A DNA stretch of 35,093 nucleotides from Chitinivibrionia bacterium (GCA_009779925.1 WRAZ01000021.1:1-35093); one strand, 5' to 3'. Positions 8,651 through 16,283 are shown, counted from the stretch's first letter. Notes: generated by a model not told the origin, from the sequence alone. A program made the numbers and translations.

Positions 8651-9222
8651 ACTTTGCGCCCCGTAGGAACTGCCGACGCTTTCTGAATTTTAACGTTTTG
8701 CATAAAATTAGCGAGCGAATTTTTGAAAGTTGCCATTGAAACGTCGCCGCCTTTGCTTTCTATGATTTTTTGCGCCGAAGCCGCGTCCAATTCCCGCAGA
8801 AGCGTGTAGTTCGTCGGCGTTTGCCCCACCAAAAACACTTGACCTTCGCAACGCAAAAGCAAAATCGCGCCGCCCTGCCCCGTTGCCAAAGCTTCCAAAA
8901 CGCTCATAGACGGTGTTTGGCTCGTCGCCGCCGCAATACCCTTGCCGAAAATCCCCGACTTACGCACACCCCAAGCCGCCGCCGCCACAATAGCCAAAAC
9001 AAGCGCAAGCGAGCCGACTATGCGAAGAAGTATTATGCCCATACTCTCCTGATTACCGCCACCGAATTGCGGCGACATATCGGCATCAAACAAGTCCACG
9101 GCATCTCCGCCTGCAAGTTCGGATAAGCGGTTCATATCGAAGTTATCGACGTTTTGTTGTTGCGCAAAAACTGTAAAGGAAAGAAATAATGTACAAAGTA
9201 TAACAAGCAATAAATTTTTCAT
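8647..9222 (-). CDS. fliO: Flagellar biosynthesis protein FliO
   Basis: FliO is a small bitopic membrane protein that helps assemble the FliP ring. The ATG at 9222 was chosen because a GGGGA site precedes it and a signal peptide (MKNLLLVILCTLFLSFTVFA) then begins the protein; an upstream in-frame start would add 21 unlikely residues. The mature part has a periplasmic segment, one membrane helix (IILLRIVGSLALVLAIVAAAAWGV, about 63-86) and a cytoplasmic FliO domain (LEALATGQGGAILLLRCEGQ, then FLVGQTPTNYTLLREL). The sequence is as divergent as FliO usually is, but position before fliP and topology agree. Confidence 0.9.
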   Translation of the reverse strand: MKNLLLVILCTLFLSFTVFAQQQNVDNFDMNRLSELAGGDAVDLFDADMSPQFGGGNQESMGIILLRIVGSLALVLAIVAAAAWGVRKSGIFGKGIAAATSQTPSMSVLEALATGQGGAILLLRCEGQVFLVGQTPTNYTLLRELDAASAQKIIESKGGDVSMATFKNSLANFMQNVKIQKASAVPTGRKV

Positions 9223-9253
9223 ATTTTCCCCAATTATTGAAAATCTCCGTTTG

Positions 9254-9266
9254 TAAAATACTATTT
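9254..9266 (-). promoter_or_regulatory. Candidate -10 promoter element for the fliOPQR-flhB block
   Basis: The minus strand reads AAATAGTATTTTA, 32 bases before the fliO ATG, and matches the element before lspA. The core is nearly symmetric (AAATAGTATTT) and lies between divergent genes, so it may also serve the plus-strand gene at 9302. No sigma-28 or sigma-54 flagellar promoter was evident. Confidence 0.4.
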
Positions 9267-9301
9267 GGCAACAAGGCGTGCGCAAATATTATTTTTGCTT
9301 T

Positions 9302-9835
9302 ATGGAAAATCCGAATATAAAAAGTTTTTCGTTCATAGACAACGAAAAAATCATTTCACCAAAAGGCACGGTAGAAAGAACACTTCCCCTTTGCCAAATA
9401 GCGCGCGACGAGGTTTATTCGGAGAAGCATCTGAGCTTCGGCAAGCTTTCTTTCGCCGACAAACTCGCTTTCGGCGCCGCCGCTGTTGCGATAGAAGCAA
9501 CGAAAATCGAAAATCCCAAAGATTGCGCAATAGTTCTGCTGACAAATATAGGCTCACTTCACCGCGACCGAGAATTCATGGAAACAATCAGACAAAATTC
9601 GCCCTCACCGCATATTTTCAGCGCTACCCTGCCCTCTTCGCCGATTGCAGAGATTTCGATTGTGTTTGGACTGAAAGGCGCAAATAAAGTCATTTTTGCT
9701 GACGAGGAGCTTGCAAAGCAGACAGTAGAATTGATGCTTGAAGAGTGCAAAGAATTGCTTTTTGTGGAGATAAATATCCCGCAAGACTCCGCTGAGATTG
9801 AAAAGGCGTTTGCGAGGGCTTGGGTTTATTGTTAA
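9302..9835 (+). CDS. Small beta-ketoacyl-synthase-like protein lacking the catalytic Cys
   Basis: This 177-residue protein resembles the first part of beta-ketoacyl-ACP synthases (Ketoacyl-synt_2 type, as in aryl polyene clusters). The visible pattern is CAIVLLTNIGSLHRDREFM (75-93), then HIFSATLPSSPIAEISIVFG (104-123) and LKGAN. In active synthases the catalytic Cys follows about ten residues after the GLKGPN-like turn; here that stretch reads KVIFADEELA and has no Cys. The usual C-terminal half with the two catalytic His is absent. It is therefore probably non-catalytic or a remnant. No acyl carrier protein or other lipid gene is adjacent. The start is uncertain: the ATG has no clear ribosome site, and an in-frame GTG exists at 9278. 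Confidence 0.55.
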   Translation: MENPNIKSFSFIDNEKIISPKGTVERTLPLCQIARDEVYSEKHLSFGKLSFADKLAFGAAAVAIEATKIENPKDCAIVLLTNIGSLHRDREFMETIRQNSPSPHIFSATLPSSPIAEISIVFGLKGANKVIFADEELAKQTVELMLEECKELLFVEINIPQDSAEIEKAFARAWVYC

Positions 9836-9841
9836 CGGAAA

Positions 9842-10504
9842 TCAATAAACAACCTTTTGAACAATTCTGTCATCATAAAGCGCTTTGGGCACCAATAGCA
9901 AAAGCAATACGGCAGGAGCCGAAAGTATCGCCAAAATTGTTGCTTTTCCTGCTAAATTTGTGCTGTCGATTGCGAAAATCATCATAGAAAGCAATGTCAT
10001 TACGGCGAAATTCATTAGTTGTATCGCTCTGGGATTTACATTTATTATCGTAAAATACGCGGTAATCGCATTTACAGAAAGCGCGGCGAAAAAGAAAACC
10101 GCAAGAATAAATATTAACGAAACCTCCACGCTGAAATCCCACAAAAAAACCGCCGCAGATACAGCAATTAAAAGCGTTGCCGCACCCCAAATAAATGACG
10201 CGGTCTGTGCAAAAATAAATTTCGCCAAAAATATGGTTTTACGTTCAATTCCGCTTGCAATAAGTATTTCCCACGAACCGCTTAAACGCTCCCGCACAAA
10301 CGAAATTCCTGCAAATCCTGCACTTGCCAAAAGGGCGAAAAACAGAAGCCATACAAGCGCAAAACCGCTTCCGTCGTTGGAAAAAATGTTTAACGAAAAG
10401 AAAATTCCCCAAAAAAGCGAGACAATCGCAAGCGAAAGAACGGTGGATTTCGTGCTTTTTACGAGCGATTTTAATTCATAATTAAATATTGTTAAAAAAT
10501 CCAT
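9842..10504 (-). CDS. ABC-2 type transporter permease
   Basis: This is a 220-residue protein with about six hydrophobic segments and no signal peptide. The layout matches ABC-2/CcmB-like export permeases: an N-terminal cytoplasmic FNYELKSLVKS entry, two helices, then a charged FVRERLSGSWEILIASGIERKT loop (about 69-90), which is the typical coupling-loop pattern, then four more helices. Its start lies inside the ATPase gene, overlapping by 23 bases, so the two form a heteromeric exporter operon. The substrate is unknown. A CcmB role (haem exporter) is conceivable from size and topology, but no other ccm gene is present. Confidence 0.82.
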   Translation of the reverse strand: MDFLTIFNYELKSLVKSTKSTVLSLAIVSLFWGIFFSLNIFSNDGSGFALVWLLFFALLASAGFAGISFVRERLSGSWEILIASGIERKTIFLAKFIFAQTASFIWGAATLLIAVSAAVFLWDFSVEVSLIFILAVFFFAALSVNAITAYFTIINVNPRAIQLMNFAVMTLLSMMIFAIDSTNLAGKATILAILSAPAVLLLLLVPKALYDDRIVQKVVY

Positions 10505-11141
10505 CGCTTATATCCTTTAGTTTTGCGTTTTTTAATTCTATTACTTTTGTGCAAAGTTTGTCGAGTGCAAAAAAATTGTGCGAACTTATTATTGTAGCCG
10601 CCCCATTTGCCTGTGCGTTTTTTACCATTTCAAAAAATTTGTCGCATTGCTCGTAATCCAAACCCGTGGTCGGCTCGTCTAAAATTATTGCTTTCGGGTC
10701 GCCCAGAAATGCTCTTGCTATCGCGCATTGCATTCTTTCGCCTTTGGAGAATAATTTTACGGGGCGATTGTTTTTTTGTTGCATTTGCGACCAATTTTTA
10801 TCGATGTATTCTTGCAAGTCTGCGCTTTCTACTCCCTTTATTTTAGCGAAAAATTGCATATTTTCTACAAAGGTAAAATTACCGTTGAAACCGTCGTTAT
10901 CTAAGATAATACCCGTTTTTCGCAGAATTTTGCTGTTTTTCGGAGTTGGAATTTCGCCTAAAATTTCGCTGTGTCCGCTGTCAACGTTCAAAATCCCTAA
11001 AATAAGACGCAAAAGCGTGGTTTTTCCTACACCGTTTAAGCCGACAAGTCCGACTACTTCGCCTGCCGAAACAGTCAGCGAAACTTCGCCCAATATTTCT
11101 TTGTCGCCGAATTTTTTGCAGATTTCTTTAACAGTTATCAT
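10482..11141 (-). CDS. ABC transporter ATP-binding protein
   Basis: This is a 219-residue nucleotide-binding subunit. Walker A is GLNGVGKT (34-41), the signature is FSKGE (131-135, a variant of LSGGQ), Walker B is AIILDE with Glu156, the D-loop is GLD, and His188 is the switch His. The usual Q-loop position (IILDNDGF) lacks an obvious Gln. It precedes and overlaps the permease gene, so together they probably export an unknown substrate. The promoter region is shared with the divergent rluA-family gene and contains a near-perfect palindrome (11161-11181). Confidence 0.93.
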   Translation of the reverse strand: MITVKEICKKFGDKEILGEVSLTVSAGEVVGLVGLNGVGKTTLLRLILGILNVDSGHSEILGEIPTPKNSKILRKTGIILDNDGFNGNFTFVENMQFFAKIKGVESADLQEYIDKNWSQMQQKNNRPVKLFSKGERMQCAIARAFLGDPKAIILDEPTTGLDYEQCDKFFEMVKNAQANGAATIISSHNFFALDKLCTKVIELKNAKLKDISDGFFNNI

Positions 11142-11160
11142 TATTTTCTCACTTTTTTCA

Positions 11161-11181
11161 TAGGAAAATAGTATATTCCTA
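11161..11181. promoter_or_regulatory. Near-perfect palindrome and candidate promoter between divergent genes
   Basis: Arms TAGGAAAATA (11161-11170) and TATATTCCTA (11172-11181) match at nine of ten positions around one central G. The plus strand contains TAGTATATT, the -10-like element of this window, 41-49 bases before the pseudouridine synthase ATG. The symmetry places a similar string facing the ABC operon, so it could be a bidirectional promoter or an operator. Confidence 0.4.
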
Positions 11182-11221
11182 AGCTACAGGTGCATTTTTT
11201 TTCGGGAAACAGACAAAAACT

Positions 11222-12139
11222 ATGAAACTTAAAGCAAAGGTTCCTATAATATACAACGGTTTTACGCTTTTGGATTACGTGTCCTCGCGTTTCGCTTATT
11301 TAAGCGCGGACGAATGGCGGGTGCGGATAAGCGAAAATCGGCATTCGCGAAAAGGAGTTGTGTTAAATGCAGACAGCATAGTTTTTCATCTGGACGAAAT
11401 AACCTACGATATGCCGTATTTTGAAGAAGAACCTGCAAATTTAGACTACAAAATACTTATGCAAACCCTCGATTTTCTTGCGATATACAAACCGCCGAAC
11501 CTTATGGTGCATAAAAGCAAACAGAATTTTCGCCACAATCTCATTTACCAACTGCGCGAAGTACACAAACCTAAGTTTCCGACAGCCAACACGGTTAATC
11601 GCCTCGACAAAGACACTTCGGGAATTGTTATGGTTGCGCTTAAAAAAAAGGCGTTAAATGAACTTTCTTTGCAATTTTCGCAACGGACAATAAAAAAGAC
11701 GTATTTTGCCGTTGTTGTCGGTACGCCTCAACCGCTTTCTGGACAAATTCTTGCACCTTTGGGAAAAATTGAGGAGCCAAGCGAAGACGACCTTAAAGTC
11801 GGGCGATTTGTTATTGTCGGAGGAGAAAATTCAAAAGAAAGCGAAACGGAATACGAAACAATTAAAACAGAAAACGGGCATTCGCTTGTTCGACTTCACC
11901 CGATAACGGGCAGAACCCATCAGTTGCGCGTTCATTTGGCGCATATAGGAACACCGATTGTCGGAGATTTGGCTTACGGATTTGGAGCGGACGAGTATTT
12001 GGAATATTGCGCGCAAAAAAACATAACTCCGATAAAAGCCGAAAGGCACCTTTTGCATTGTGCGGAAATGGAATTTACACTCCGCGGCGACAAGTTTCGC
12101 GTGTGTTCGTCGTTGCCTAAAGATTTTGAGGTGTTTTAA
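11222..12139 (+). CDS. RluA-family RNA pseudouridine synthase
   Basis: This 305-residue enzyme of the RluA/RluD family converts specific uridines in rRNA or tRNA to pseudouridine. An S4-like N-terminal part (about 10-60) is followed by the catalytic domain. The motif NRLDKDTSG (126-134) carries the catalytic Asp129. A later GRTHQLRVHLAHIGTPIVGD block is also diagnostic. The first family residue is Asn rather than the more common His before RLD. The exact target base cannot be told from sequence alone. It is a single-gene unit with its own candidate promoter at 11166-11179. Confidence 0.93.
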   Translation: MKLKAKVPIIYNGFTLLDYVSSRFAYLSADEWRVRISENRHSRKGVVLNADSIVFHLDEITYDMPYFEEEPANLDYKILMQTLDFLAIYKPPNLMVHKSKQNFRHNLIYQLREVHKPKFPTANTVNRLDKDTSGIVMVALKKKALNELSLQFSQRTIKKTYFAVVVGTPQPLSGQILAPLGKIEEPSEDDLKVGRFVIVGGENSKESETEYETIKTENGHSLVRLHPITGRTHQLRVHLAHIGTPIVGDLAYGFGADEYLEYCAQKNITPIKAERHLLHCAEMEFTLRGDKFRVCSSLPKDFEVF

Positions 12140-12159
12140 AAGACCGTCGCCCCTCAAAA
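12124..12159. terminator. Possible convergent terminator hairpin
   Basis: TTTTGAGG (12124-12131) and CCTCAAAA (12152-12159) pair perfectly around a 20-base loop. The stem overlaps the ends of both converging genes. With only eight pairs and a large loop it is a weak candidate. Confidence 0.3.
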
Positions 12160-13389
12160 CCCAACTCTGTTAATGGTAATTCTTTCTAAAAAGGCATCAA
12201 ACGTTCTCGGTAAATCCGAAAAATCCACCGAAATCATATAGCCGCTGCTTAGGTTTTCCTGTGCGAAAATTATCACACGTCTGCAAGAATTAACTCCCGC
12301 AAGTCCCGTGGCAATCGAAAATAATTCGTGTTCGGGCGAAGCGTGCGCGTTTGTTCTTGTGTAGGTAATTCTGCAAGCGTTTCCTTGAGTTGTTAAATTT
12401 TCTAAAGTTCCGTGAAATCCGACAATTCTTATTATCGTGAAAACATCCTCACCGAAAACTTCGCGCATTTCCAAGCGAATTTCGTTTGCCTTTTGCACGT
12501 TGCCGATTCTTTCAAAACAACCCAAAAGACCAAGCCACGCTCTAAGATTTTGCCTATTGAAAGAAATGGCAAAGCGAAATGCCTTTTCCATATCGAACAC
12601 GCCTTGATTACCGCAGGCGCTGTTTGCGTTGTCGAGCGCTTCGTTAAATTGCGCAAGTTGTTCCGCTTGGGCGCGCTGTGCGTTTTGTCTGTCTGCTGTG
12701 CCGCCGCCTTGTGCAGAATTAGCGTTTGTCTGTGAGGCGGCGCCTCCTGCTTGATTTTGCGCCGATTGTCGAGAACCGCCTGCGCCGAGACTGTCTTGCC
12801 TTTCGCGGGCGTTGGGTATCTTAAACATAACAATAACCAAAGCAACGACAACAATTATTAAAACTGCCGTATTAAAAACGACGGGATATTTTTCGTGAAG
12901 CGTAAAAGCAGGGAAACTAAAAGTAAATGCAGGAGATTTTTTTTTCTTTTTCTTTTTCTGCGGTTTTTCAGCTAAAAAATCCAACAGGTCGTCATCATTT
13001 TGTTGCTTCTTGTGCGAAAAAGGCGACGATTGCACAAGTTTATGTTTGGGAGACGCGGGTGCAATCGGCTCTTCGGGAGAAGTAGATTGCACAAGAGAAG
13101 GCTGAACTTCCTCTTCAATATTATTCGACGTTTCTTCTTCTGTGGGCGTCGGCGACTCCATTTGAATTATACGATATTTCACTCCAAATTTTTCGAGCTC
13201 GGCTACTGCGTCTTCGAGAATTCCGATATTTTCGCCGTCTTGCCACACAAGATATTCCACGTCTCCTTCGGCAAGCATTGCAAGCATCTGCGTGTAAGAA
13301 ATATCCGAACGGTTTGCCAAAACTTTGTGGGCAATCATCTTTGCTGTTTTCTCGTTTTCGACAGCGTCCAACATAAGAATGTTTTTCAT
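12154..13389 (-). CDS. Single-pass membrane protein of unknown function
   Basis: I do not recognise a family for this 411-residue protein. Residues 1-76 form a compact soluble domain of mixed helix and strand. Residues 78-145 are acidic, Pro/Ser-rich and probably disordered, ending in seven consecutive Lys (145-151). A membrane helix lies at 169-189 without a cleavable signal, which puts the N-terminus in the cytoplasm. A Gly/Ala/Gln/Asn-rich linker (200-245) leads to a helical, TPR-like part (about 245-310) and a mixed C-terminal domain with three Cys. The layout resembles transmembrane adaptor proteins that couple a cytoplasmic domain to a periplasmic one. A GAGGA site precedes the ATG, and a TTGTATTTTAT element lies 43 bases upstream. 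Confidence 0.75.
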   Translation of the reverse strand: MKNILMLDAVENEKTAKMIAHKVLANRSDISYTQMLAMLAEGDVEYLVWQDGENIGILEDAVAELEKFGVKYRIIQMESPTPTEEETSNNIEEEVQPSLVQSTSPEEPIAPASPKHKLVQSSPFSHKKQQNDDDLLDFLAEKPQKKKKKKKSPAFTFSFPAFTLHEKYPVVFNTAVLIIVVVALVIVMFKIPNARERQDSLGAGGSRQSAQNQAGGAASQTNANSAQGGGTADRQNAQRAQAEQLAQFNEALDNANSACGNQGVFDMEKAFRFAISFNRQNLRAWLGLLGCFERIGNVQKANEIRLEMREVFGEDVFTIIRIVGFHGTLENLTTQGNACRITYTRTNAHASPEHELFSIATGLAGVNSCRRVIIFAQENLSSGYMISVDFSDLPRTFDAFLERITINRVGF

Positions 13390-13431
13390 AAAGAAAGTCC
13401 TCGCAATCCTCTTTTTTTACATAATTTTTAT

Positions 13432-13442
13432 ATAAAATACAA
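13432..13442 (-). promoter_or_regulatory. Candidate -10 element for the 411-residue membrane protein
   Basis: The minus strand reads TTGTATTTTAT, 43 bases before the ATG at 13389, sharing the GTATTTTA core seen before lspA and fliO. Confidence 0.35.
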
Positions 13443-13469
13443 TCTTGTCCGCTACCTTGTGTGTTTTTA

Positions 13470-13479
13470 ATGTATTTTA
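13470..13479 (+). promoter_or_regulatory. Candidate -10 element for the small basic protein operon
   Basis: ATGTATTTTA on the plus strand, 41 bases before the ATG at 13520, has the same GTATTTTA core as the other candidates in this window. Confidence 0.35.
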
Positions 13480-13519
13480 TTGCGGATTTTTGAAAAAAAA
13501 TACTTGAAAGGAATTTTTA

Positions 13520-13615
13520 ATGGCAAGTGTGAAGAAGCACAGAAAGGCGAAAATCGCTCTGCACAAACGTAAAAAACGTAGTAGAAAAAATCGCCACAAG
13601 AAGAAAAAAGTATAA
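13520..13615 (+). CDS. 31-residue COX24/mS38-like (AURKAIP1 domain) basic protein
   Basis: A very short gene encodes a 31-residue peptide that starts MASVKKHRKAKIALHK and ends in a basic RKNRHKKKKV-type tail; more than half the residues are Lys, Arg or His. This pattern matches the AURKAIP1/COX24 C-terminal domain, known from mitochondrial ribosomal protein mS38 and from tiny bacterial ribosome-associated proteins. The start is supported by AAAGGAA six bases upstream and by a candidate promoter 41 bases upstream. It is likely a small-subunit ribosome component. The gene is easily missed because of its size. It is followed 36 bases later by an exported protein on the same strand. Confidence 0.8.
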   Translation: MASVKKHRKAKIALHKRKKRSRKNRHKKKKV

Positions 13616-13651
13616 GCACAATTTTGTGTAGGCGAAAAACGGAGACGTAAA

Positions 13652-14302
13652 ATGAAGAAAATTTTATCGGTATCGACAATATTTTTAGCGGCGTTTTTGC
13701 TTTTTGCGCAAGACGAAGAAGTCAATCAACCTGCTCCGAACGCTGAAATTTCGGGGCAGGTTTTGCAAAATGTGTTTTTCGTCGGGCTTCAAACAGGTAA
13801 TCTACCCGAACTTCGCGATAGGTTTGAGGATATGATACGATCACGATGGGGAATGGAAAGCAACATTCGTTTTGTTCCTCGCGACCAAACGCTTCGTATT
13901 ATAAGGCGGGCATTCCAAGACAGAGCGGTCGAAGTTGACCCCACGCTTTTTAACGAATTGCGAAAGCATAATCTTCAAAACAGCATAGCGCTTTTAGTTT
14001 CCGTTGAAGAATACTCTATACAACCCGTTCGCCGTCGTTTAATCGGCGGAAACGCAGAGGGACGGTTAGACGCTCGCTTTCTGTTTTACGATGTAGCACA
14101 GGAAAGAGCAATACTTGTAACGCAGACATCAAGCGTATCGCGGATAAAAAAAGGACTGATTTGGTGGAGGTCTCCGAGCGACAGAGTACATATTACGGCT
14201 GCCGACCGAATGAAAATCAACACAGAATTGCTTGAAGATGCGGTTGCCAAAGGTTTTGATATGATGAAGATTGCCGTTTCACTAAAAAATAACACTAATT
14301 GA
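13652..14302 (+). CDS. Exported protein of unknown function
   Basis: This 216-residue protein has a clear signal peptide (MKKILSVSTIFLAAFLLFAQ) followed by an acidic, Pro-containing start of the mature chain. The mature part alternates helices and strands: a strand NVFFVGLQTG, a helical LRDRFEDMIRSRWG, a strand NIRFVPRDQTLRII, and strands SIALLVSVEEYSI and ARFLFYDVAQERAILV. That alternation is reminiscent of CsgG/TolB-N-like periplasmic domains, but I cannot assign a family. There is no lipobox. A GGAG site precedes the ATG. It may be co-transcribed with the small basic protein upstream. Confidence 0.75.
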   Translation: MKKILSVSTIFLAAFLLFAQDEEVNQPAPNAEISGQVLQNVFFVGLQTGNLPELRDRFEDMIRSRWGMESNIRFVPRDQTLRIIRRAFQDRAVEVDPTLFNELRKHNLQNSIALLVSVEEYSIQPVRRRLIGGNAEGRLDARFLFYDVAQERAILVTQTSSVSRIKKGLIWWRSPSDRVHITAADRMKINTELLEDAVAKGFDMMKIAVSLKNNTN

Positions 14303-14365
14303 TTTGCGCCGATATTATTTTTAACGGCGATTTATCCATTTAGAGAAATAAAAGAGGGAGCGTAT

Positions 14366-14701
14366 ATGACAGATAAGCAAAAAATGAACAACGTTTTCGA
14401 CAACAAAGAAGAGTTTGAAAAACTTAACGGGATGTTTTTGAAGGCGATTGAAGACTTTAAGGACTACCGTAGCGGAAACGTAACTTACGGCGAAATAATG
14501 TATGTAATGGAATGCGTTTTGGATTCTCTAAGAAATGTTTCCGAAAAGGACGCCCGCGCAAAAAGGTTTACCGACGTCTTCGGCGAAACTCCGTCTTTTA
14601 CGGTTATGCTTGCCGCAGAGTGTCGCTTAATCGAAACGCTTGTAAAAAAGAAAATACTTTCTTCGCAGGATGAAGCGTATGTTCTCTATGGCGAAGAATA
14701 A
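14366..14701 (+). CDS. Small acidic helical protein at the head of the partner-switching set
   Basis: This is a 111-residue, predicted soluble and mostly helical protein without a signal peptide or membrane segment; no family recognised. A GGGAG site precedes the ATG. Its last 32 bases overlap the next gene in another frame, so the two are likely translationally coupled. The position suggests a role with the downstream HATPase and STAS proteins, for example as a sensor or regulator, but that is inference from context only. Confidence 0.75.
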   Translation: MTDKQKMNNVFDNKEEFEKLNGMFLKAIEDFKDYRSGNVTYGEIMYVMECVLDSLRNVSEKDARAKRFTDVFGETPSFTVMLAAECRLIETLVKKKILSSQDEAYVLYGEE

Positions 14702-15128
14702 CAAAAGTTTTTCCATCGTAATTCCCGCGATGGAGAAATATATTCCGCTTGTCAGAAGATATGTCATCGAAATTCTTGCGGCGTATAATTTCTGCGGAAG
14801 TTTCCTGTATCAAATGGAAATTATCATTGACGAACTTTGTCTGAAAATTGCAGGGAAAATAAAAAAAAATCCCGATGCGGTTTGGTTCGATATAAAATTT
14901 GAAATCGGCGAAAACAATTTTTCCTTTGACATATTAGGGCAACGGCAGGATTATCTGCAATTTTCTCAAACAGAAGACGACGACTTGGAAGAGCACGGAA
15001 TAAATTCTCCGGTAGTAGGTCTTATTGAGCGATACTGCGACAGCGCAAGACTGGATTTGGTAAACGGGAAAATCATAAAAGTGGAAATGAGTCGTTCGGG
15101 AAAGGCGGTTAAAGAATGCCTAAACTGA
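14670..15128 (+). CDS. Degenerate HATPase (RsbW-like) protein
   Basis: This 152-residue protein has the fold pattern of anti-sigma-factor serine kinases of the GHKL class: N-terminal FSIVIPAMEKYIPLVRRYV, then a helix ending IIIDELCLKIAGK (51-63). In active members this N-box reads DELCNNAIEH; here both Asn and the His are replaced (Leu58, Lys59), and no GxGxG-type ATP lid is visible. It probably cannot bind ATP in the normal way and may act as a binding partner rather than a kinase. It overlaps genes on both sides (32 and 13 bases). An alternative start (Met7, 14688) is possible. Confidence 0.75.
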   Translation: MKRMFSMAKNNKSFSIVIPAMEKYIPLVRRYVIEILAAYNFCGSFLYQMEIIIDELCLKIAGKIKKNPDAVWFDIKFEIGENNFSFDILGQRQDYLQFSQTEDDDLEEHGINSPVVGLIERYCDSARLDLVNGKIIKVEMSRSGKAVKECLN

Positions 15129-15934
15129 TTTTAAGCGAAGAATACGACAAAATTGCGTTTTTGCGTTTTGAAGAAAACGAAGGCGTTGACGTGTCTATCG
15201 ACGAATGCTTAACAGAAGCCAACAGACATCCGAAGCGATTTATTGTTGTCGATTTCGGGCAATGTGGTAATATTGACGACAAAATTCTGCAAAATTTGAT
15301 GGAATTCAGATTGAGTTATTCGGCAAGCATTTGTGGAAAATTATGCTTCGTTTCTCAAAGCGAAAATATTGCCGAAAAAATAAAAAATGTATTTAATAAC
15401 AGTTTTATTAAGAACTTTCGCAATATAGGCGACGCAATAAACTATTTTTACTGGGAATGTTGCAAGGAACGCGATGTTATCAGGATGAAAATGCCGTCAG
15501 ACATCGAACTTGTTCCGTCGGTAAGGGCGTGCATAAGCGAGTTTTTCTCCCTCTGTAAAATAGAGCGTAAAGAGGGGTTTCAGGTAGAAATGATTATAGA
15601 TGAATTATGCAATAACGCTATTGAACACGGAACACAGGACGAGAATAAAACGATAGAAGTTCTTTGCAGTGTAAACGACGAGCAGATTGAGATAAACGTG
15701 TACAATGGCTATTCCTTGCGGGCAACTCAAGAAAAAATAGCGCACGACATAGAAAAAGAAATGAAAAAATGGGCTTTGACCCCGAGCGAGCAGGACGACG
15801 TTTTCAGAGGCAGAGGCTTGGGTTTGGTCAGAAATTTTTCGGATAATTATGAAATAAACAGTTCTACAGACGGAACTTGGGTTCACGTTATAAAAAGAAG
15901 AAAAGGAGAAAGTAATGCAAAAAACGCAGATTGA
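15116..15934 (+). CDS. STAS-HATPase fusion protein (partner-switching regulator)
   Basis: This 272-residue protein joins two domains that usually sit on separate proteins. Residues 1-115 form a STAS (anti-anti-sigma) domain; the usual phospho-acceptor Ser after the conserved Asp is replaced by Asp55 (GNIDDKIL). Residues 120-262 form an RsbW/SpoIIAB-like HATPase with an intact N-box IIDELCNNAIEHG (160-172) and an intact glycine lid RGRGLGLVRNFSD (231-243), so it should bind ATP and act as a Ser kinase. The likely substrate is the STAS protein encoded next. The gene overlaps both neighbours. What it controls (a sigma factor or another target) is not in the window. Confidence 0.88.
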   Translation: MPKLILSEEYDKIAFLRFEENEGVDVSIDECLTEANRHPKRFIVVDFGQCGNIDDKILQNLMEFRLSYSASICGKLCFVSQSENIAEKIKNVFNNSFIKNFRNIGDAINYFYWECCKERDVIRMKMPSDIELVPSVRACISEFFSLCKIERKEGFQVEMIIDELCNNAIEHGTQDENKTIEVLCSVNDEQIEINVYNGYSLRATQEKIAHDIEKEMKKWALTPSEQDDVFRGRGLGLVRNFSDNYEINSSTDGTWVHVIKRRKGESNAKNAD

Positions 15935-16283
15935 GCTTGTAACAAGCGAAGCAAAAGGTGTCAACAACGGTATTGTTGTCAAGGTTAAAGGCGACATTGA
16001 TTCAACTACGGCAACTTATTTTTCGGAAGAAATTTTCGGCATTCTGAATAATGACGGAAAAGTCAATATAATTGCCGACTTGCAAGATTTGAGGTACGTA
16101 AACAGCACAGGTTTAGGCGCGTTTTTAAACATCACAAAGTCAGTCCGTATTAAAGGAGGGGTGTTTGCTATCTGTAATGTGAACGATAACATAAGCGACG
16201 TTATTGACATTATAGGAGCGACGGCGGCTCTTAATATTTATCCGAATGTTGCCAAAGCAATTGAAGCATTGGCAAAAAAATAA
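15915..16283 (+). CDS. STAS-domain anti-anti-sigma factor
   Basis: This 122-residue single-domain STAS protein of the SpoIIAA/RsbV type has a GDIDSTTATYF segment (26-36) followed by IIADLQDLRYVNSTGLGAF (52-70). Ser64 in NSTGLG is at the usual phosphorylation site. It overlaps the STAS-HATPase gene by 20 bases and has a good AAGGAGA site. The natural reading is that the upstream kinase domain phosphorylates Ser64 and that a PP2C-type phosphatase encoded elsewhere reverses it. Confidence 0.93.
   Translation: MQKTQIELVTSEAKGVNNGIVVKVKGDIDSTTATYFSEEIFGILNNDGKVNIIADLQDLRYVNSTGLGAFLNITKSVRIKGGVFAICNVNDNISDVIDIIGATAALNIYPNVAKAIEALAKK

Noticed and set aside
9825-9849. A hairpin (TTTATTG / CAATAAA) at the end of the ketoacyl-synthase-like gene as a terminator.
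   Set aside because: It has only seven AT-rich pairs with an 11-base loop, which is too weak to claim.
12432-12854. A 140-codon minus-strand frame overlapping the 411-residue protein.
   Set aside because: It is a frame-shifted reading of the same strand with Gln/Lys-rich sequence and no start site.
14302-14365. A CGCCG / CGGCG pair between the exported protein and the regulatory set as a terminator or riboswitch.
   Set aside because: It has five pairs around a 13-base loop with no T run, consistent with chance.
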